A stretch of DNA of 46,401 bases from Thermoflavimicrobium dichotomicum (lineage in GTDB: Bacteria > Bacillota > Bacilli > Thermoactinomycetales > Thermoactinomycetaceae). The stretch lies in assembly GCF_900114055.1 (NCBI RefSeq), contig NZ_FORR01000024.1:1-46401 (forward strand), read 5' to 3'. A program made the translations under genes and the position numbers. Shown one piece after another: positions 24,323 to 32,530 of this stretch. Numbering within the stretch: the stretch's first letter is position 1; each line of letters begins with the position of its first letter. Under the pieces are notes generated by a model. That model was not told where the DNA came from, did not search any database, and saw only the letters and a list, made by a program, of their open reading frames with translations.

Positions 24323-24844
24323 ATGATTTATTCGTTATCGGGTAAAAAACCCCAAATCGCAGAAAACGTATTTATCGCTCCCAACGCCAGTATCATTGGT
24401 GACGTGCTAATCAAGGAATTGTCCAGCGTCTGGTTTAGTGCCACGATCCGCGGAGACATCAATTCCATTACGATCGGACGCGGGACAAGCATACAAGACG
24501 GTGTTGTTATTCACGTAGACGCGAAATATCCGACCGTAATCGGAGATGATGTAACGATCGGGCATCAAGCAGTTGTGCATGGCTGCACCATCGGAAACCG
24601 CGTGATCATCGGTATGTCCGCAACAGTCATGGACGGTGCGGAAATCGGAGAAAACAGCATTGTCGGCGGTGGCACGGTAGTACCGGAAGGCAAGAAATTC
24701 CCACATGGAGTTCTCATTCTAGGAGTTCCGGGCAAGGTGGTTCGGGAGCTAAAGCCTGAAGAAATCGATCGCATTACCTACTCAGCCCGGGTTTACCAGG
24801 AACGGACTCTCGAATATTTACGATCTTTAAAATCCATCGAGTAA
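24323..24844 (+). CDS. Gamma-class carbonic anhydrase family protein
   Basis: A 173-residue left-handed beta-helix (hexapeptide repeat) protein of the gamma carbonic anhydrase/YrdA/PaaY family, which binds a metal at trimer interfaces. The repeats are clear (PNASIIGDVLI, IGRGTSIQDGVVIHVDAKYP, IGDDVTIGHQAVVHGCTIGN). The three metal ligands are the histidines in VVIHVD, IGHQAV and VVHGCT. Start at ATG 24323, six bases after AGAGGTG; the GTG at 24314 lies within the RBS. It is the only intact plus-strand gene in the right half. Activity as CO2 hydratase or as a thioesterase-like PaaY is not decided by the sequence. Confidence 0.88.
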   Translation: MIYSLSGKKPQIAENVFIAPNASIIGDVLIKELSSVWFSATIRGDINSITIGRGTSIQDGVVIHVDAKYPTVIGDDVTIGHQAVVHGCTIGNRVIIGMSATVMDGAEIGENSIVGGGTVVPEGKKFPHGVLILGVPGKVVRELKPEEIDRITYSARVYQERTLEYLRSLKSIE

Positions 24845-24872
24845 AAAGCCTTAACCAGGAGCGACAACAATT

Positions 24873-24907
24873 GGGCCATCCATGGGGATGGCCCATTAAA
24901 CTTTTTT
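24873..24907 (+). terminator. Terminator after the carbonic anhydrase homologue
   Basis: GGGCCATCC ATGG GGATGGCCC forms a nine-base-pair hairpin followed by ATTAAACTTTTTT. It lies 29 bases after the plus-strand stop and between convergent genes. Confidence 0.75.
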
Positions 24908-25047
24908 CAGGCTGTGACAGGTATCTTTTTCGGCACCCCCGTCGAGAACGGAAATCCCCCTTGCATACAATCCACACTATATCGGCCACGGGACGTGAAT
25001 TGAACGGATAAATAAGCCAACGAACTGAAACCTACCACGCCCGTCAA

Positions 25048-26442
25048 CTATCGTTTCTCACCTTCAAGGTGAACCGATTGGATAGAAGCTTCGGAATTGA
25101 TATACTCCTCCAAGTTAATCTGGTCATAACCGGGAATTTGAATCCGCAAATATTTCATCGGCTCACTGTTTAAAGGAACAGTGCAGTCGAATCCCATTTT
25201 AGACCCAACTCCATTGTTGGTTGAGGGATCGAGCTTTGAACCCTGTGCTCCATGCACAACAATCAGATCCTTTTCCGCCTGGAAACGGGTGGCAATTGCC
25301 CATTCGACCTCTTCCATATTGAAAATATCGACTTCTTCATCCACGACAACGACGTGTTTAATATCAAAACTATTCGCAAAGGCGGCAAATATAGCGTTTT
25401 TCGCCTCCCCCTCGTTTCTTTTTTTGATCGAAACGATTGCATGGTAGCGGCATGTCCCGCCAGGGCTCATATGGACTGCCTTGACCGTCGGCACAGTCTG
25501 GCGGATGGTTTGAAAAAGACTTGCTTCCCGGGGAATGCCTCCAAGCAGAAGATGTTCATAGCCTGCCGGAACAATGGTATAAAAAATCGGATTGTTCCGG
25601 TGAGTAACTGCCGTTATCTGTACGACTTCCTTATCGCTGCGAGGACCATAGTATTTCGGGAACTCCCCGAAAGGTCCTTCAGGCTCACGGACATGGGGAA
25701 GAATCTTACCCTCCAGTACAATCTCCGCATAAGCCGGGACATCAATGTCAACAGTCTCGCAACGAACCACTTCCAGTGGTTCGTTGCGAAGAGCACCTGC
25801 GATTTCGAGTTCATCAACGCCAAACGGAGTGCTTGCCTGCGAAGCGAGCAGAGTCACCGGATCGACTCCGATTGCAATGGCGCACTCCAGTGGCCTGCCT
25901 GCTTCCTCAGCCTGTTTATACAAGTGAAATGTGTGACGCGGAAGGATCAAAGCACCCAATTTATCTTTGCCTGAAACCTGCAGACGGTGAATTGATACAT
26001 TTTGCTTGCGCGTGACCGGATCTCGAACGATAAACAGTCCCGCGGTGATGTAGTTTCCCGAATCCTTTTCATGATGAACCGGAATCGGAAACATCTTCAT
26101 TAAATCAATATTATCCTTAATGATATTCTCCTTGACAGGAGCTTCCTCATCCTCTACTAACCGGCAGGGCAGAGGGGAAGTCACTGCTTTGATAAACTTC
26201 GGAATCATCTCATATTGATCCGTTTCCAATGCCTCTGCAAAATCTACTCGGGTTGAGCAAATACCCGAAACAACGGGTACCGCGTAATCCTCCACCTGTG
26301 TAAAATAGGTGGATTTCTTGCCGTCCAGTTTTTTGGCGATTGCAGCAAGTTCAAACTCTAAACTGACTTTTTTATCAATCACGGCCAAACGACCGACTGA
26401 TTGAAGATGCTCAAGCCACGTCCGAAATGTCTTAGCCTTCAC
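25048..26442 (-). CDS. UbiD-family prenyl-FMN-dependent decarboxylase
   Basis: A 464-residue UbiD-family (de)carboxylase, acting on aromatic or alpha,beta-unsaturated acids with prenylated FMN. The conserved catalytic arginine is in NVSIHRLQV (Arg153) and the two glutamates in VREPEGPFGEFPKYYG (Glu255 and Glu260), spaced five apart as in Fdc1 and UbiD. Prenyl-FMN binding sequences are visible (IGVDPVTLLASQASTPFGVD). Start is GTG 26442 after GGAGG with a rather long spacer. It is the last gene of the catabolic operon, 17 bases after R2lox. Prenyl-FMN needs UbiX; only a ubiX remnant (30068-30221) is present here. Length and motifs are normal. The substrate is unknown. Confidence 0.88.
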   Translation of the reverse strand: MKAKTFRTWLEHLQSVGRLAVIDKKVSLEFELAAIAKKLDGKKSTYFTQVEDYAVPVVSGICSTRVDFAEALETDQYEMIPKFIKAVTSPLPCRLVEDEEAPVKENIIKDNIDLMKMFPIPVHHEKDSGNYITAGLFIVRDPVTRKQNVSIHRLQVSGKDKLGALILPRHTFHLYKQAEEAGRPLECAIAIGVDPVTLLASQASTPFGVDELEIAGALRNEPLEVVRCETVDIDVPAYAEIVLEGKILPHVREPEGPFGEFPKYYGPRSDKEVVQITAVTHRNNPIFYTIVPAGYEHLLLGGIPREASLFQTIRQTVPTVKAVHMSPGGTCRYHAIVSIKKRNEGEAKNAIFAAFANSFDIKHVVVVDEEVDIFNMEEVEWAIATRFQAEKDLIVVHGAQGSKLDPSTNNGVGSKMGFDCTVPLNSEPMKYLRIQIPGYDQINLEEYINSEASIQSVHLEGEKR

Positions 26443-26459
26443 GTTAAATGTTATCCTCC

Positions 26460-27314
26460 TTAAACAGTTACTGATGTGCCGAATATATCCTTCAGTCGAC
26501 GTTCAAACATTTTGGTCAAACGCTCACGTCCCCGAACCTCAGGCGGTGTAGGATATTCCTGTCCATCCACAATAACCGGCTGATCATAACGAATCAAGAT
26601 GTGCGGAAGATATTCGTCATACAACTCACGAATACGCTTGGCATGCTCCGGTTTACGAGCAAACAGCTTCAGCATGCGAAGTCCGAAACCAACATGCCGT
26701 CCTTCATCTTGTTTGATACGGGTAAATGCTTCGCCCAATCCCGGCAACAATCCTTTACTGCCGAATACAGCTTCATACACATCATATCCCGTCATTGCTT
26801 GAACACCTTCAATGATGCCCTGATAGTGGGTCAAACCTTCTACCAGCGCCGCTTCACGTTCCTCCGGCCCCTGTTCAAGAGCTGCCAGCATTTTTTTTGC
26901 ACGTTCATCCAACTTCTGCTGAACAATATTTTTTACACCGGAAATTCGTTCCCGACCTAAAACTTCTTTGAAATAACGCATGAAAAACTCTGTATGCTTA
27001 AATTCTTCGAGCAATTGGGTACTGAGAAAGGCCTGTTGTTCTGTTGAGGAACCAAGCATTATCCATGGACAGAACTTTAATGCCACGTTTTCTTCCGCAT
27101 CAAGGAATCCTGTACAGAAATGAATGAGATACCCTTTGAGATCTTCGTCAAGAGACTCAAAATCTTTCTTGTCTTGGCTCAGGTCAATGGCTGCAGGGTC
27201 CCAGGTTCCAAACCGAATAGCTTTACGGTACAAATCCCATGCTACTTCGTCAGTTGTTTTATCAAGGCCAGGGATTAACTCATCTGTCATGTTTTGATTC
27301 CAATTTTCACTCAT
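26460..27314 (-). CDS. R2-like ligand-binding oxidase (R2lox, Mn/Fe)
   Basis: A 284-residue ferritin-fold protein related to ribonucleotide reductase subunit R2 but of the R2lox type, which assembles a Mn/Fe cofactor, binds a long hydrophobic ligand and makes a Val-Tyr ether crosslink. Numbering from the TTG two codons upstream, ligands are Glu76 (DAEENVA), Glu106 and His109 (LEEFKHTEF), Glu171 (YQGIIEGVQA), Glu206 and His209 (DEGRHVGFG). Val79 and Tyr166 sit exactly at the crosslink positions (Glu+3 and Glu-5), so it is R2lox and not a canonical R2. Start is ATG 27314, nine bases after AGGAGG. It is flanked by an alcohol dehydrogenase and UbiD in one operon. R2lox biological substrates are not known; this context suggests an oxidase of a catabolic pathway. 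Confidence 0.85.
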   Translation of the reverse strand: MSENWNQNMTDELIPGLDKTTDEVAWDLYRKAIRFGTWDPAAIDLSQDKKDFESLDEDLKGYLIHFCTGFLDAEENVALKFCPWIMLGSSTEQQAFLSTQLLEEFKHTEFFMRYFKEVLGRERISGVKNIVQQKLDERAKKMLAALEQGPEEREAALVEGLTHYQGIIEGVQAMTGYDVYEAVFGSKGLLPGLGEAFTRIKQDEGRHVGFGLRMLKLFARKPEHAKRIRELYDEYLPHILIRYDQPVIVDGQEYPTPPEVRGRERLTKMFERRLKDIFGTSVTV

Positions 27315-27376
27315 GATCAATTACCTCCTGAAAATTTTTTTTAAAATTGATAAGATGACCTGCATGCAATTAGCAA

Positions 27377-28543
27377 TCAAAACGCTCGCCTTAAAAGTTC
27401 CAGTACTTCCTGTTGGGCAGGTTGACGCGGATTAAACTTCATCATTCCGCTCTTAAATGAGTCTTTTGCGATATCAGGGAGCTTCTCTTCAGGCACGTCG
27501 ACTTCACGAAGTCGAGTCGGAAGCCCGATATCTTTAACCAACTGGGCAATAGACGCCGCAACCTCTTCCGCTCGGTTCTCTATCTGATTGGCCTCTATTC
27601 CCAACAGTTCTGCAATCTTTGCCGCTTTATCAGGACGTGCAGGAGTGTTGAATGCTACCACTTGAGGCAAAAGCAAACCGATGGCAATCCCGTGCGGAAC
27701 ATGACAGTGTCCGGAAAGTGCACTTCCAATTGCATGGGTAAGCCCCAGAAATCCATTGTTGAAAGCCATGCCAGCCAGCAAACTGCCGTGGGACATCCCG
27801 ATTCGTGCTTCAATGTCAGATCCGTCATGAACCGCACGACGTAGGTTCGCATGCACCGTAGCGATAGCTTCCATGGCCAGGGCGTCTGATGCGGGTCGGG
27901 ATCGAACTGAAAAGAAAGTCTCGATACCGTGAGCCAAAGCATCGATACCGGAAGCGGCAGTCATTTTGGCAGGCAGACTCATTGTCAATTTCGGATCGAC
28001 CAAGGCGATTGTTGGCGCCATGTGCTGGCTTGTCACCGTTACTTTCACATTATTGTGCCAATCGGAATAGACGCCAAACATTGTTACCTCGCTGCCTGTC
28101 CCAGAAGTGGTTGGAACTGCAATAAGAGGGATCGCGGGTGCCACAGGTATACGATTCACACCTGCATAATCTCCAATACTTCCTCCGTTAGACGCGACAA
28201 CCCGAATTCCCTTTGCCGCATCAATCGGACTTCCACCTCCGACCGCAACGATACAGTCATACGGCTTTGTTTTAAAGACCTCGGCCCCGCGGTCAATCGT
28301 CTCAAGACTGGGATCGGGCTCCACATCTGTATAAATATCGAACTGAATCCCCTGTGATTGTAACGACCCTGTCAATTCATTCAGCAGCCCTGCCGATTCT
28401 ACTCCTTTGTCCGTAACTAAGAACACTCTATTTACACCCAGTTGCAAAAGTCGTTCTCCGAGACGTGAGGCCTTGCCATACCCAAACTCGATCAACGTGG
28501 GGAGGTGAAATGAAAATTCGAAATCAATCGCCTGAACCGTCAT
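27377..28543 (-). CDS. Iron-containing (group III) alcohol dehydrogenase
   Basis: A 388-residue NAD(P)-dependent alcohol dehydrogenase. The nucleotide motif is VGGGSPIDAAKGI. Metal ligands are in GIDALAHGIETFF (Asp and His) and in the two histidines of GLTHAIGSALSGHCHVPHGI. Normal length. ATG 28543 follows GGGGGAAGAG. The gene is 30 bases from the aldehyde dehydrogenase and 62 bases before R2lox. It would oxidise a primary alcohol to the aldehyde that the neighbouring dehydrogenase converts to acid. Confidence 0.93.
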   Translation of the reverse strand: MTVQAIDFEFSFHLPTLIEFGYGKASRLGERLLQLGVNRVFLVTDKGVESAGLLNELTGSLQSQGIQFDIYTDVEPDPSLETIDRGAEVFKTKPYDCIVAVGGGSPIDAAKGIRVVASNGGSIGDYAGVNRIPVAPAIPLIAVPTTSGTGSEVTMFGVYSDWHNNVKVTVTSQHMAPTIALVDPKLTMSLPAKMTAASGIDALAHGIETFFSVRSRPASDALAMEAIATVHANLRRAVHDGSDIEARIGMSHGSLLAGMAFNNGFLGLTHAIGSALSGHCHVPHGIAIGLLLPQVVAFNTPARPDKAAKIAELLGIEANQIENRAEEVAASIAQLVKDIGLPTRLREVDVPEEKLPDIAKDSFKSGMMKFNPRQPAQQEVLELLRRAF

Positions 28544-28573
28544 CGTTGCTCTTCCCCCTTTCTGACTTAGAAA

Positions 28574-30040
28574 TTAATCGATCTCGAAGTGAATGTGTTT
28601 CGTTTCACAGTATTCCATCAAGCCGTCAATCCCCCGGGTACGACCCAAGCCGCTCTGTTTGTAGCCTCCGAATTCGGCCTCTGGAAAGTTTTTATTGTAC
28701 GTATTGATCCAAACTGTTCCAGCTTTGATTTCCTTCGACATGCGCATCGCACGGTTCAAATCGGTCGTCCAGACACCTGCCGATAATCCGAAGTCGGTAT
28801 CATTTGCCATGGCAAGTGCCTCCTCGTCACTGGAAAAGGTTTGAACGGCAAGAACGGGACCAAAAATTTCCTCCCGCACAATGCGGCTGTTTGCCGGAAG
28901 ATCATCAATAATCGTCGGTGCAAAGAAGTATCCTTGATCGTACTCTCCACCTGTTAACCGGTAACCGCCTGTGATGATTTTTCCTTCCTGCCGTCCGATT
29001 TCGCAGTACTCTGCAATCAGATCCAGCTGGTTTTGAGAAATTACCGGTCCCATGTCTGTGGATTCAAGAAGTCCATTACCAACACGGAGATGTTCGGCAT
29101 AGTCTTTTAATCGGGAAAGAACTTCTTGCTTGATTGACTCATGCACCAATAGTCTGGAACCGGCCATACATATCTGTCCTGCGGAAATAAAAATGGAACG
29201 GCCAATCAAAGGAATCGCTTTATCCAAATTCGCATCGTCAAACACCACATTTGGGGATTTTCCGCCAAGTTCTAAAGCTAGTTTCTTGATATTACTTGTG
29301 GCCAACTCCATAATCGTCTTGCCGGTGGAAGTATCCCCAGTAAAACTAATCATGTCAATTTTTTTACTGGTTCCCATAGCAGCTCCAATCGATCGTCCCG
29401 GCCCTGTGACAATGCTGACAATCCCTTTTGTAAAATGGGGGACTTCTGCAATCAGCTTGAAAATTTCCACAGAAATCGCCGGCGTAAGACTTGCCGGTTT
29501 GACAATCACACCGTTTCCCGCAGCTAATGCCGGTGCCAACTCCCGAATCATCAGCAGAGCCGGCCAATTCCAAGGTGAGATAATCCCTACTACTCCGATT
29601 GGCTCTTTTGCTATGACACCGAAGTTGCCAGGTTCCAACTGAATCGAGCGACCAAACACGGTCCGTGCAGCTCCGGCAAAATATTTTAAAGTGTCCACAC
29701 ATCCCATCAGCTCAATACGGGACTCCCGAATGGTTTTTCCTTGCTCCATGGTCAGAATCCGAGCAAGATGCTCCAGATTTTCCTCTATTTTTTGAGCTAA
29801 CCCAAGCAAAGCTTCATAACGGCGTTTCGGATTATATCCCCAATCGCTTCGCTGATACGCCTCATATACGGAGTCGATCGCTTGTTCAACGTCTTGAACA
29901 GTCGACTTTTGAGCGTAACTGATTAAGCTCCCAGTTGCCGGATTTCGCGATTCTAAAAGTTCCTTGGATGATGACTCTGTCCACTCACCGCCTACGTAAT
30001 TGCAATAAACAACCGGTTTCTGTTCGGTCAAAGAAGACAT
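28574..30040 (-). CDS. Aldehyde dehydrogenase (NAD(P)+)
   Basis: A 488-residue aldehyde dehydrogenase. The catalytic Cys lies in SAGQICMAGSRLLVHESI and the general-base Glu in LALELGGKSPNVVFDDA; the oxyanion Asn is in SPWNWPALLMIRE. ATG 30040 has GGAGGAG upstream. Clean C terminus (PEAEFGGYKQSGLGRTRGID). The gene sits between the ubiX remnant and the Fe-alcohol dehydrogenase. A second aldehyde dehydrogenase (41405-42907) is at the other end of the cluster; the two are only distantly similar, so they may act on different intermediates. Confidence 0.93.
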   Translation of the reverse strand: MSSLTEQKPVVYCNYVGGEWTESSSKELLESRNPATGSLISYAQKSTVQDVEQAIDSVYEAYQRSDWGYNPKRRYEALLGLAQKIEENLEHLARILTMEQGKTIRESRIELMGCVDTLKYFAGAARTVFGRSIQLEPGNFGVIAKEPIGVVGIISPWNWPALLMIRELAPALAAGNGVIVKPASLTPAISVEIFKLIAEVPHFTKGIVSIVTGPGRSIGAAMGTSKKIDMISFTGDTSTGKTIMELATSNIKKLALELGGKSPNVVFDDANLDKAIPLIGRSIFISAGQICMAGSRLLVHESIKQEVLSRLKDYAEHLRVGNGLLESTDMGPVISQNQLDLIAEYCEIGRQEGKIITGGYRLTGGEYDQGYFFAPTIIDDLPANSRIVREEIFGPVLAVQTFSSDEEALAMANDTDFGLSAGVWTTDLNRAMRMSKEIKAGTVWINTYNKNFPEAEFGGYKQSGLGRTRGIDGLMEYCETKHIHFEID

Positions 30041-30067
30041 TTTTCTCCTCCCACGTACAGTTAATTT

Positions 30068-30221
30068 TCAGCCATCCCTTTCCATCTCATACGAAATAGT
30101 TTTGATAGCGGTTTCATTAATTACCAAGATGAACTTCGCTCTCGAGTTTTTGAAGAGTCCTATAGCCAGCACACCGTAAATCGCCCCGTTTGCACCAGAA
30201 ATCCCAACGATGACTCATCAT
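30068..30221 (-). pseudogene. ubiX remnant (flavin prenyltransferase N terminus)
   Basis: Minus strand, with GCGGGGGGTAGGCC just before ATG 30221. One base out of frame with that ATG the sequence reads VIVGISGANGAIYGVLAIGL, then FKNSRAKFILVINETAIKTI and SYEMERDG, ending at TGA 30068-30070. GISGANGAIYG is the UbiX/Pad1 FMN-binding loop (usual G-x-S/T-G-A-S-G), and the second part aligns with the usual HLV-S-KAA--TI stretch. The start-proximal frame is broken and about 130 residues are missing. UbiX makes the prenyl-FMN cofactor that UbiD needs, so this place in the operon fits the ubiD gene downstream. Confidence 0.75.
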
Positions 30222-30252
30222 TGGCCTACCCCCCGCAAATATTTCCTGTCTT

Positions 30253-31590
30253 CTAGTTGAATTCACCTTTTGTTTCCGGGATGATCAGGCTTCCAATCAG
30301 GTACAAGACAAACACCCCTGCTGCAAAATAAGTTAACGTAAGAGGAATGTTTTGCGTCGCACCGCTGGCCAAGGATACGAAAGTGGGCATCATACCGCCA
30401 ACTGCAAATCCCATATTCCAGGATAGTCCAGTACCGGTGGAACGTATTGCCGTTGGGAAGCGCTCGTTCAGAAAGATCAGGATAGGCGCATAGGCGGCGT
30501 TTCCTAAAAAGGAAAGCGCTAGAGCATACGCTGTAATTGAAGGAACGGTCGTCGCACTTGCCATCCCCAGGTAAAGGAACGGAAGCACAACAAGGCTGAT
30601 GCCCCCCATGATCAGAAACGTTTTCTTTCGTCCGATAAAATCACTGAGAGAACCAACCAGCATGGACGCAATAATTGCTGCAACGCTTGCACCCATAAGA
30701 ATCATGGAGGAAGTGCCGGCAGGCAATTTATTAATCACTTTCAGGAACGTCGGAAGGTACCCGGACGTAAGGTAATACGCAGTGCCTCCACCAGTCACAA
30801 TCATGAGATTAACGAGCATCACGGGGAGATATTGGCGCGAGAAGACTAACCGTAAAGGTGCCTTTTGCGGCTTTGCCTCTTCTTTTTGAGATTGTTTGAG
30901 TTGTACCCACAGCGGAGACTCCTCAAGCGACTTAAATACAAATAGGCCCAGGATCGAGCTGAGAATCCCTGCAAAGAACATGAAACGCCAGCCCCATACG
31001 CTGAATTCCGGTCCAGGAAATACGGCTGATACAGCAAAGTAAACAATGGATGCGAGCAAGGCTCCAAGGCCGGCTCCGCCGCCACCGATCAGACCGGACA
31101 TGAATCCGCGATACTTTGGCGGAACTGATTCGGTACCGATCGTATGAGTAGATGCAACGACACCGCCGACAAAAACCCCTTGGATCAAGCGCAGGATTAT
31201 GAACAGGATTGCGGCAGTAACACCAATTTGACTGATTGTGGGCAGAGCACCAAACAGCGCCGTGGAGATGCCAACACCCGTCACTGCTATTGTCATCGCT
31301 CGCTTTCTGCCGTTTCTGTCCGCTATCGAACCAAAAATCGCTGAACCGACCGGCCGCATAAGCAGAGTTACGGCAAAAGAAGCATATACGGCAGCCAATG
31401 AAAGTGTCGGAATACTCGCCGGAAAGAACAGCTTTCCTACCTCAGGCGCTACATAAAGCAGGACAAACAGGTCAAATAGATCCAACGACCATCCTAAAAC
31501 CGATGCAACCGAAGCAGTTACTATTTGGCGGCGATTCACTGACACACTCTGTGTACGAGTACTCGTACTGGTGCTAGTACTCATCGACAT
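30253..31590 (-). CDS. MFS transporter, aromatic acid/metabolite symporter type
   Basis: A 445-residue major facilitator protein with twelve predicted helices. Start is ATG 31590, seven bases after GGAGGG; an N-terminal extension to 31836 has no RBS. The SP/AAHS-type signatures are present: FGSIADRNGRKRAMTIAV after helix 2, RLIQGVFVGGVVAS in helix 4 and GSLSDFIGRKKTFLIMGG in the second half. The C-terminal side has NERFPTAIRSTGTGLSWN, common in acid:H+ symporters. It stands in the middle of the catabolic operon and is the likely importer of its growth substrate. The exact substrate is unknown. Confidence 0.85.
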   Translation of the reverse strand: MSMSTSTSTSTRTQSVSVNRRQIVTASVASVLGWSLDLFDLFVLLYVAPEVGKLFFPASIPTLSLAAVYASFAVTLLMRPVGSAIFGSIADRNGRKRAMTIAVTGVGISTALFGALPTISQIGVTAAILFIILRLIQGVFVGGVVASTHTIGTESVPPKYRGFMSGLIGGGGAGLGALLASIVYFAVSAVFPGPEFSVWGWRFMFFAGILSSILGLFVFKSLEESPLWVQLKQSQKEEAKPQKAPLRLVFSRQYLPVMLVNLMIVTGGGTAYYLTSGYLPTFLKVINKLPAGTSSMILMGASVAAIIASMLVGSLSDFIGRKKTFLIMGGISLVVLPFLYLGMASATTVPSITAYALALSFLGNAAYAPILIFLNERFPTAIRSTGTGLSWNMGFAVGGMMPTFVSLASGATQNIPLTLTYFAAGVFVLYLIGSLIIPETKGEFN

Positions 31591-31720
31591 ATCAAACCCT
31601 CCGAAATAGATATGAATGATGCTAATAGGAACAAAAATATTATCAATCTGAAAATTTATGGTGGAATCTCTGGGGATTGAATCACATCCAACCCCCAGAC
31701 TATTTTGCAAATGAGATGTA

Positions 31721-32530
31721 TTAGCGACCAGTAAAATTAGGTTTCCGTTTTTCGTAAAATGCCTTGACTCCTTCACGGAAATCGTCCGTGCTTCTGAGCA
31801 TTCCGTAAGCAAAACCCTCAATCTCAAGGCCGGCACTGAGCGGTCCTTCTTGCGAAGCGTTCAGCACTTGCTTCAAAACCCTCAAGGTAAGAGGAGAGAA
31901 TTGCAGAAGTTCATCTACCAAGTTTTGCACCGCATTCTCCAGCTCTTCCTGCGGAACCACTGTTGTAAGAAGTCCCCATTGGTATGCCTCGTCTGCCGGA
32001 ATTCGACGTCCGCGCATGATCATGTCTTTCGCACGTCCAAGACCCGCAATCCTCGCAATCCTTTGTGTCCCCCCACTTCCGGGAATCATTCCCAATCTGA
32101 TTTCCGGTAACGCAAGGAGAGTTGTTTCCGATGCAACCCGGAAATCGCAGGCCATGGCGATTTCAAGGCCGACGCCAAACGTATACCCTTGAAGCTGAGC
32201 AATGACTGGTTTTGGGGAACGTTCCGGTGCGGCTACATTCTTATGCAACACAGACAGTTCTTCTGGGTGCCGCTCCATAAATTCCGCGATAGTTCCCCCG
32301 GAAGTAAATGCTTGGGTTCCTTCGCCTTTAATGATAATGACCCGTACTTCCTCATCTTTGTTCAACATTTCAAATATTTGATTCAGATGAAAACGTCCGA
32401 TATAGCTCAATGTATTCATCTTTTCCGGCCGGTCCAGAATGATGGTGGCCGTTTTTCGTGCCGGATTCTTTTCCACGCGAATGTGATCCCACTCGTTTAC
32501 AAATGCTTGTCCATGTTTTTGTTGTTCCAT
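31721..32530 (-). CDS. Enoyl-CoA hydratase/isomerase family protein
   Basis: A 269-residue crotonase. Oxyanion-hole segments are TQAFTSGGTIAEF and GYTFGVGLEIAMACDFRV; the two glutamates of hydratases are present (GVGLEIAM and LALPEIRLGMIPGSGGTQR). It should add water to an alpha,beta-unsaturated acyl-CoA. ATG 32530 directly follows the TAA of the acyl-CoA ligase gene, an overlapping-type arrangement that implies coupled translation. Although crotonases are diverse, the pair of Glu argues for a hydratase. It could act on a cyclic or aromatic-derived unsaturated acyl-CoA. Confidence 0.9.
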   Translation of the reverse strand: MEQQKHGQAFVNEWDHIRVEKNPARKTATIILDRPEKMNTLSYIGRFHLNQIFEMLNKDEEVRVIIIKGEGTQAFTSGGTIAEFMERHPEELSVLHKNVAAPERSPKPVIAQLQGYTFGVGLEIAMACDFRVASETTLLALPEIRLGMIPGSGGTQRIARIAGLGRAKDMIMRGRRIPADEAYQWGLLTTVVPQEELENAVQNLVDELLQFSPLTLRVLKQVLNASQEGPLSAGLEIEGFAYGMLRSTDDFREGVKAFYEKRKPNFTGR

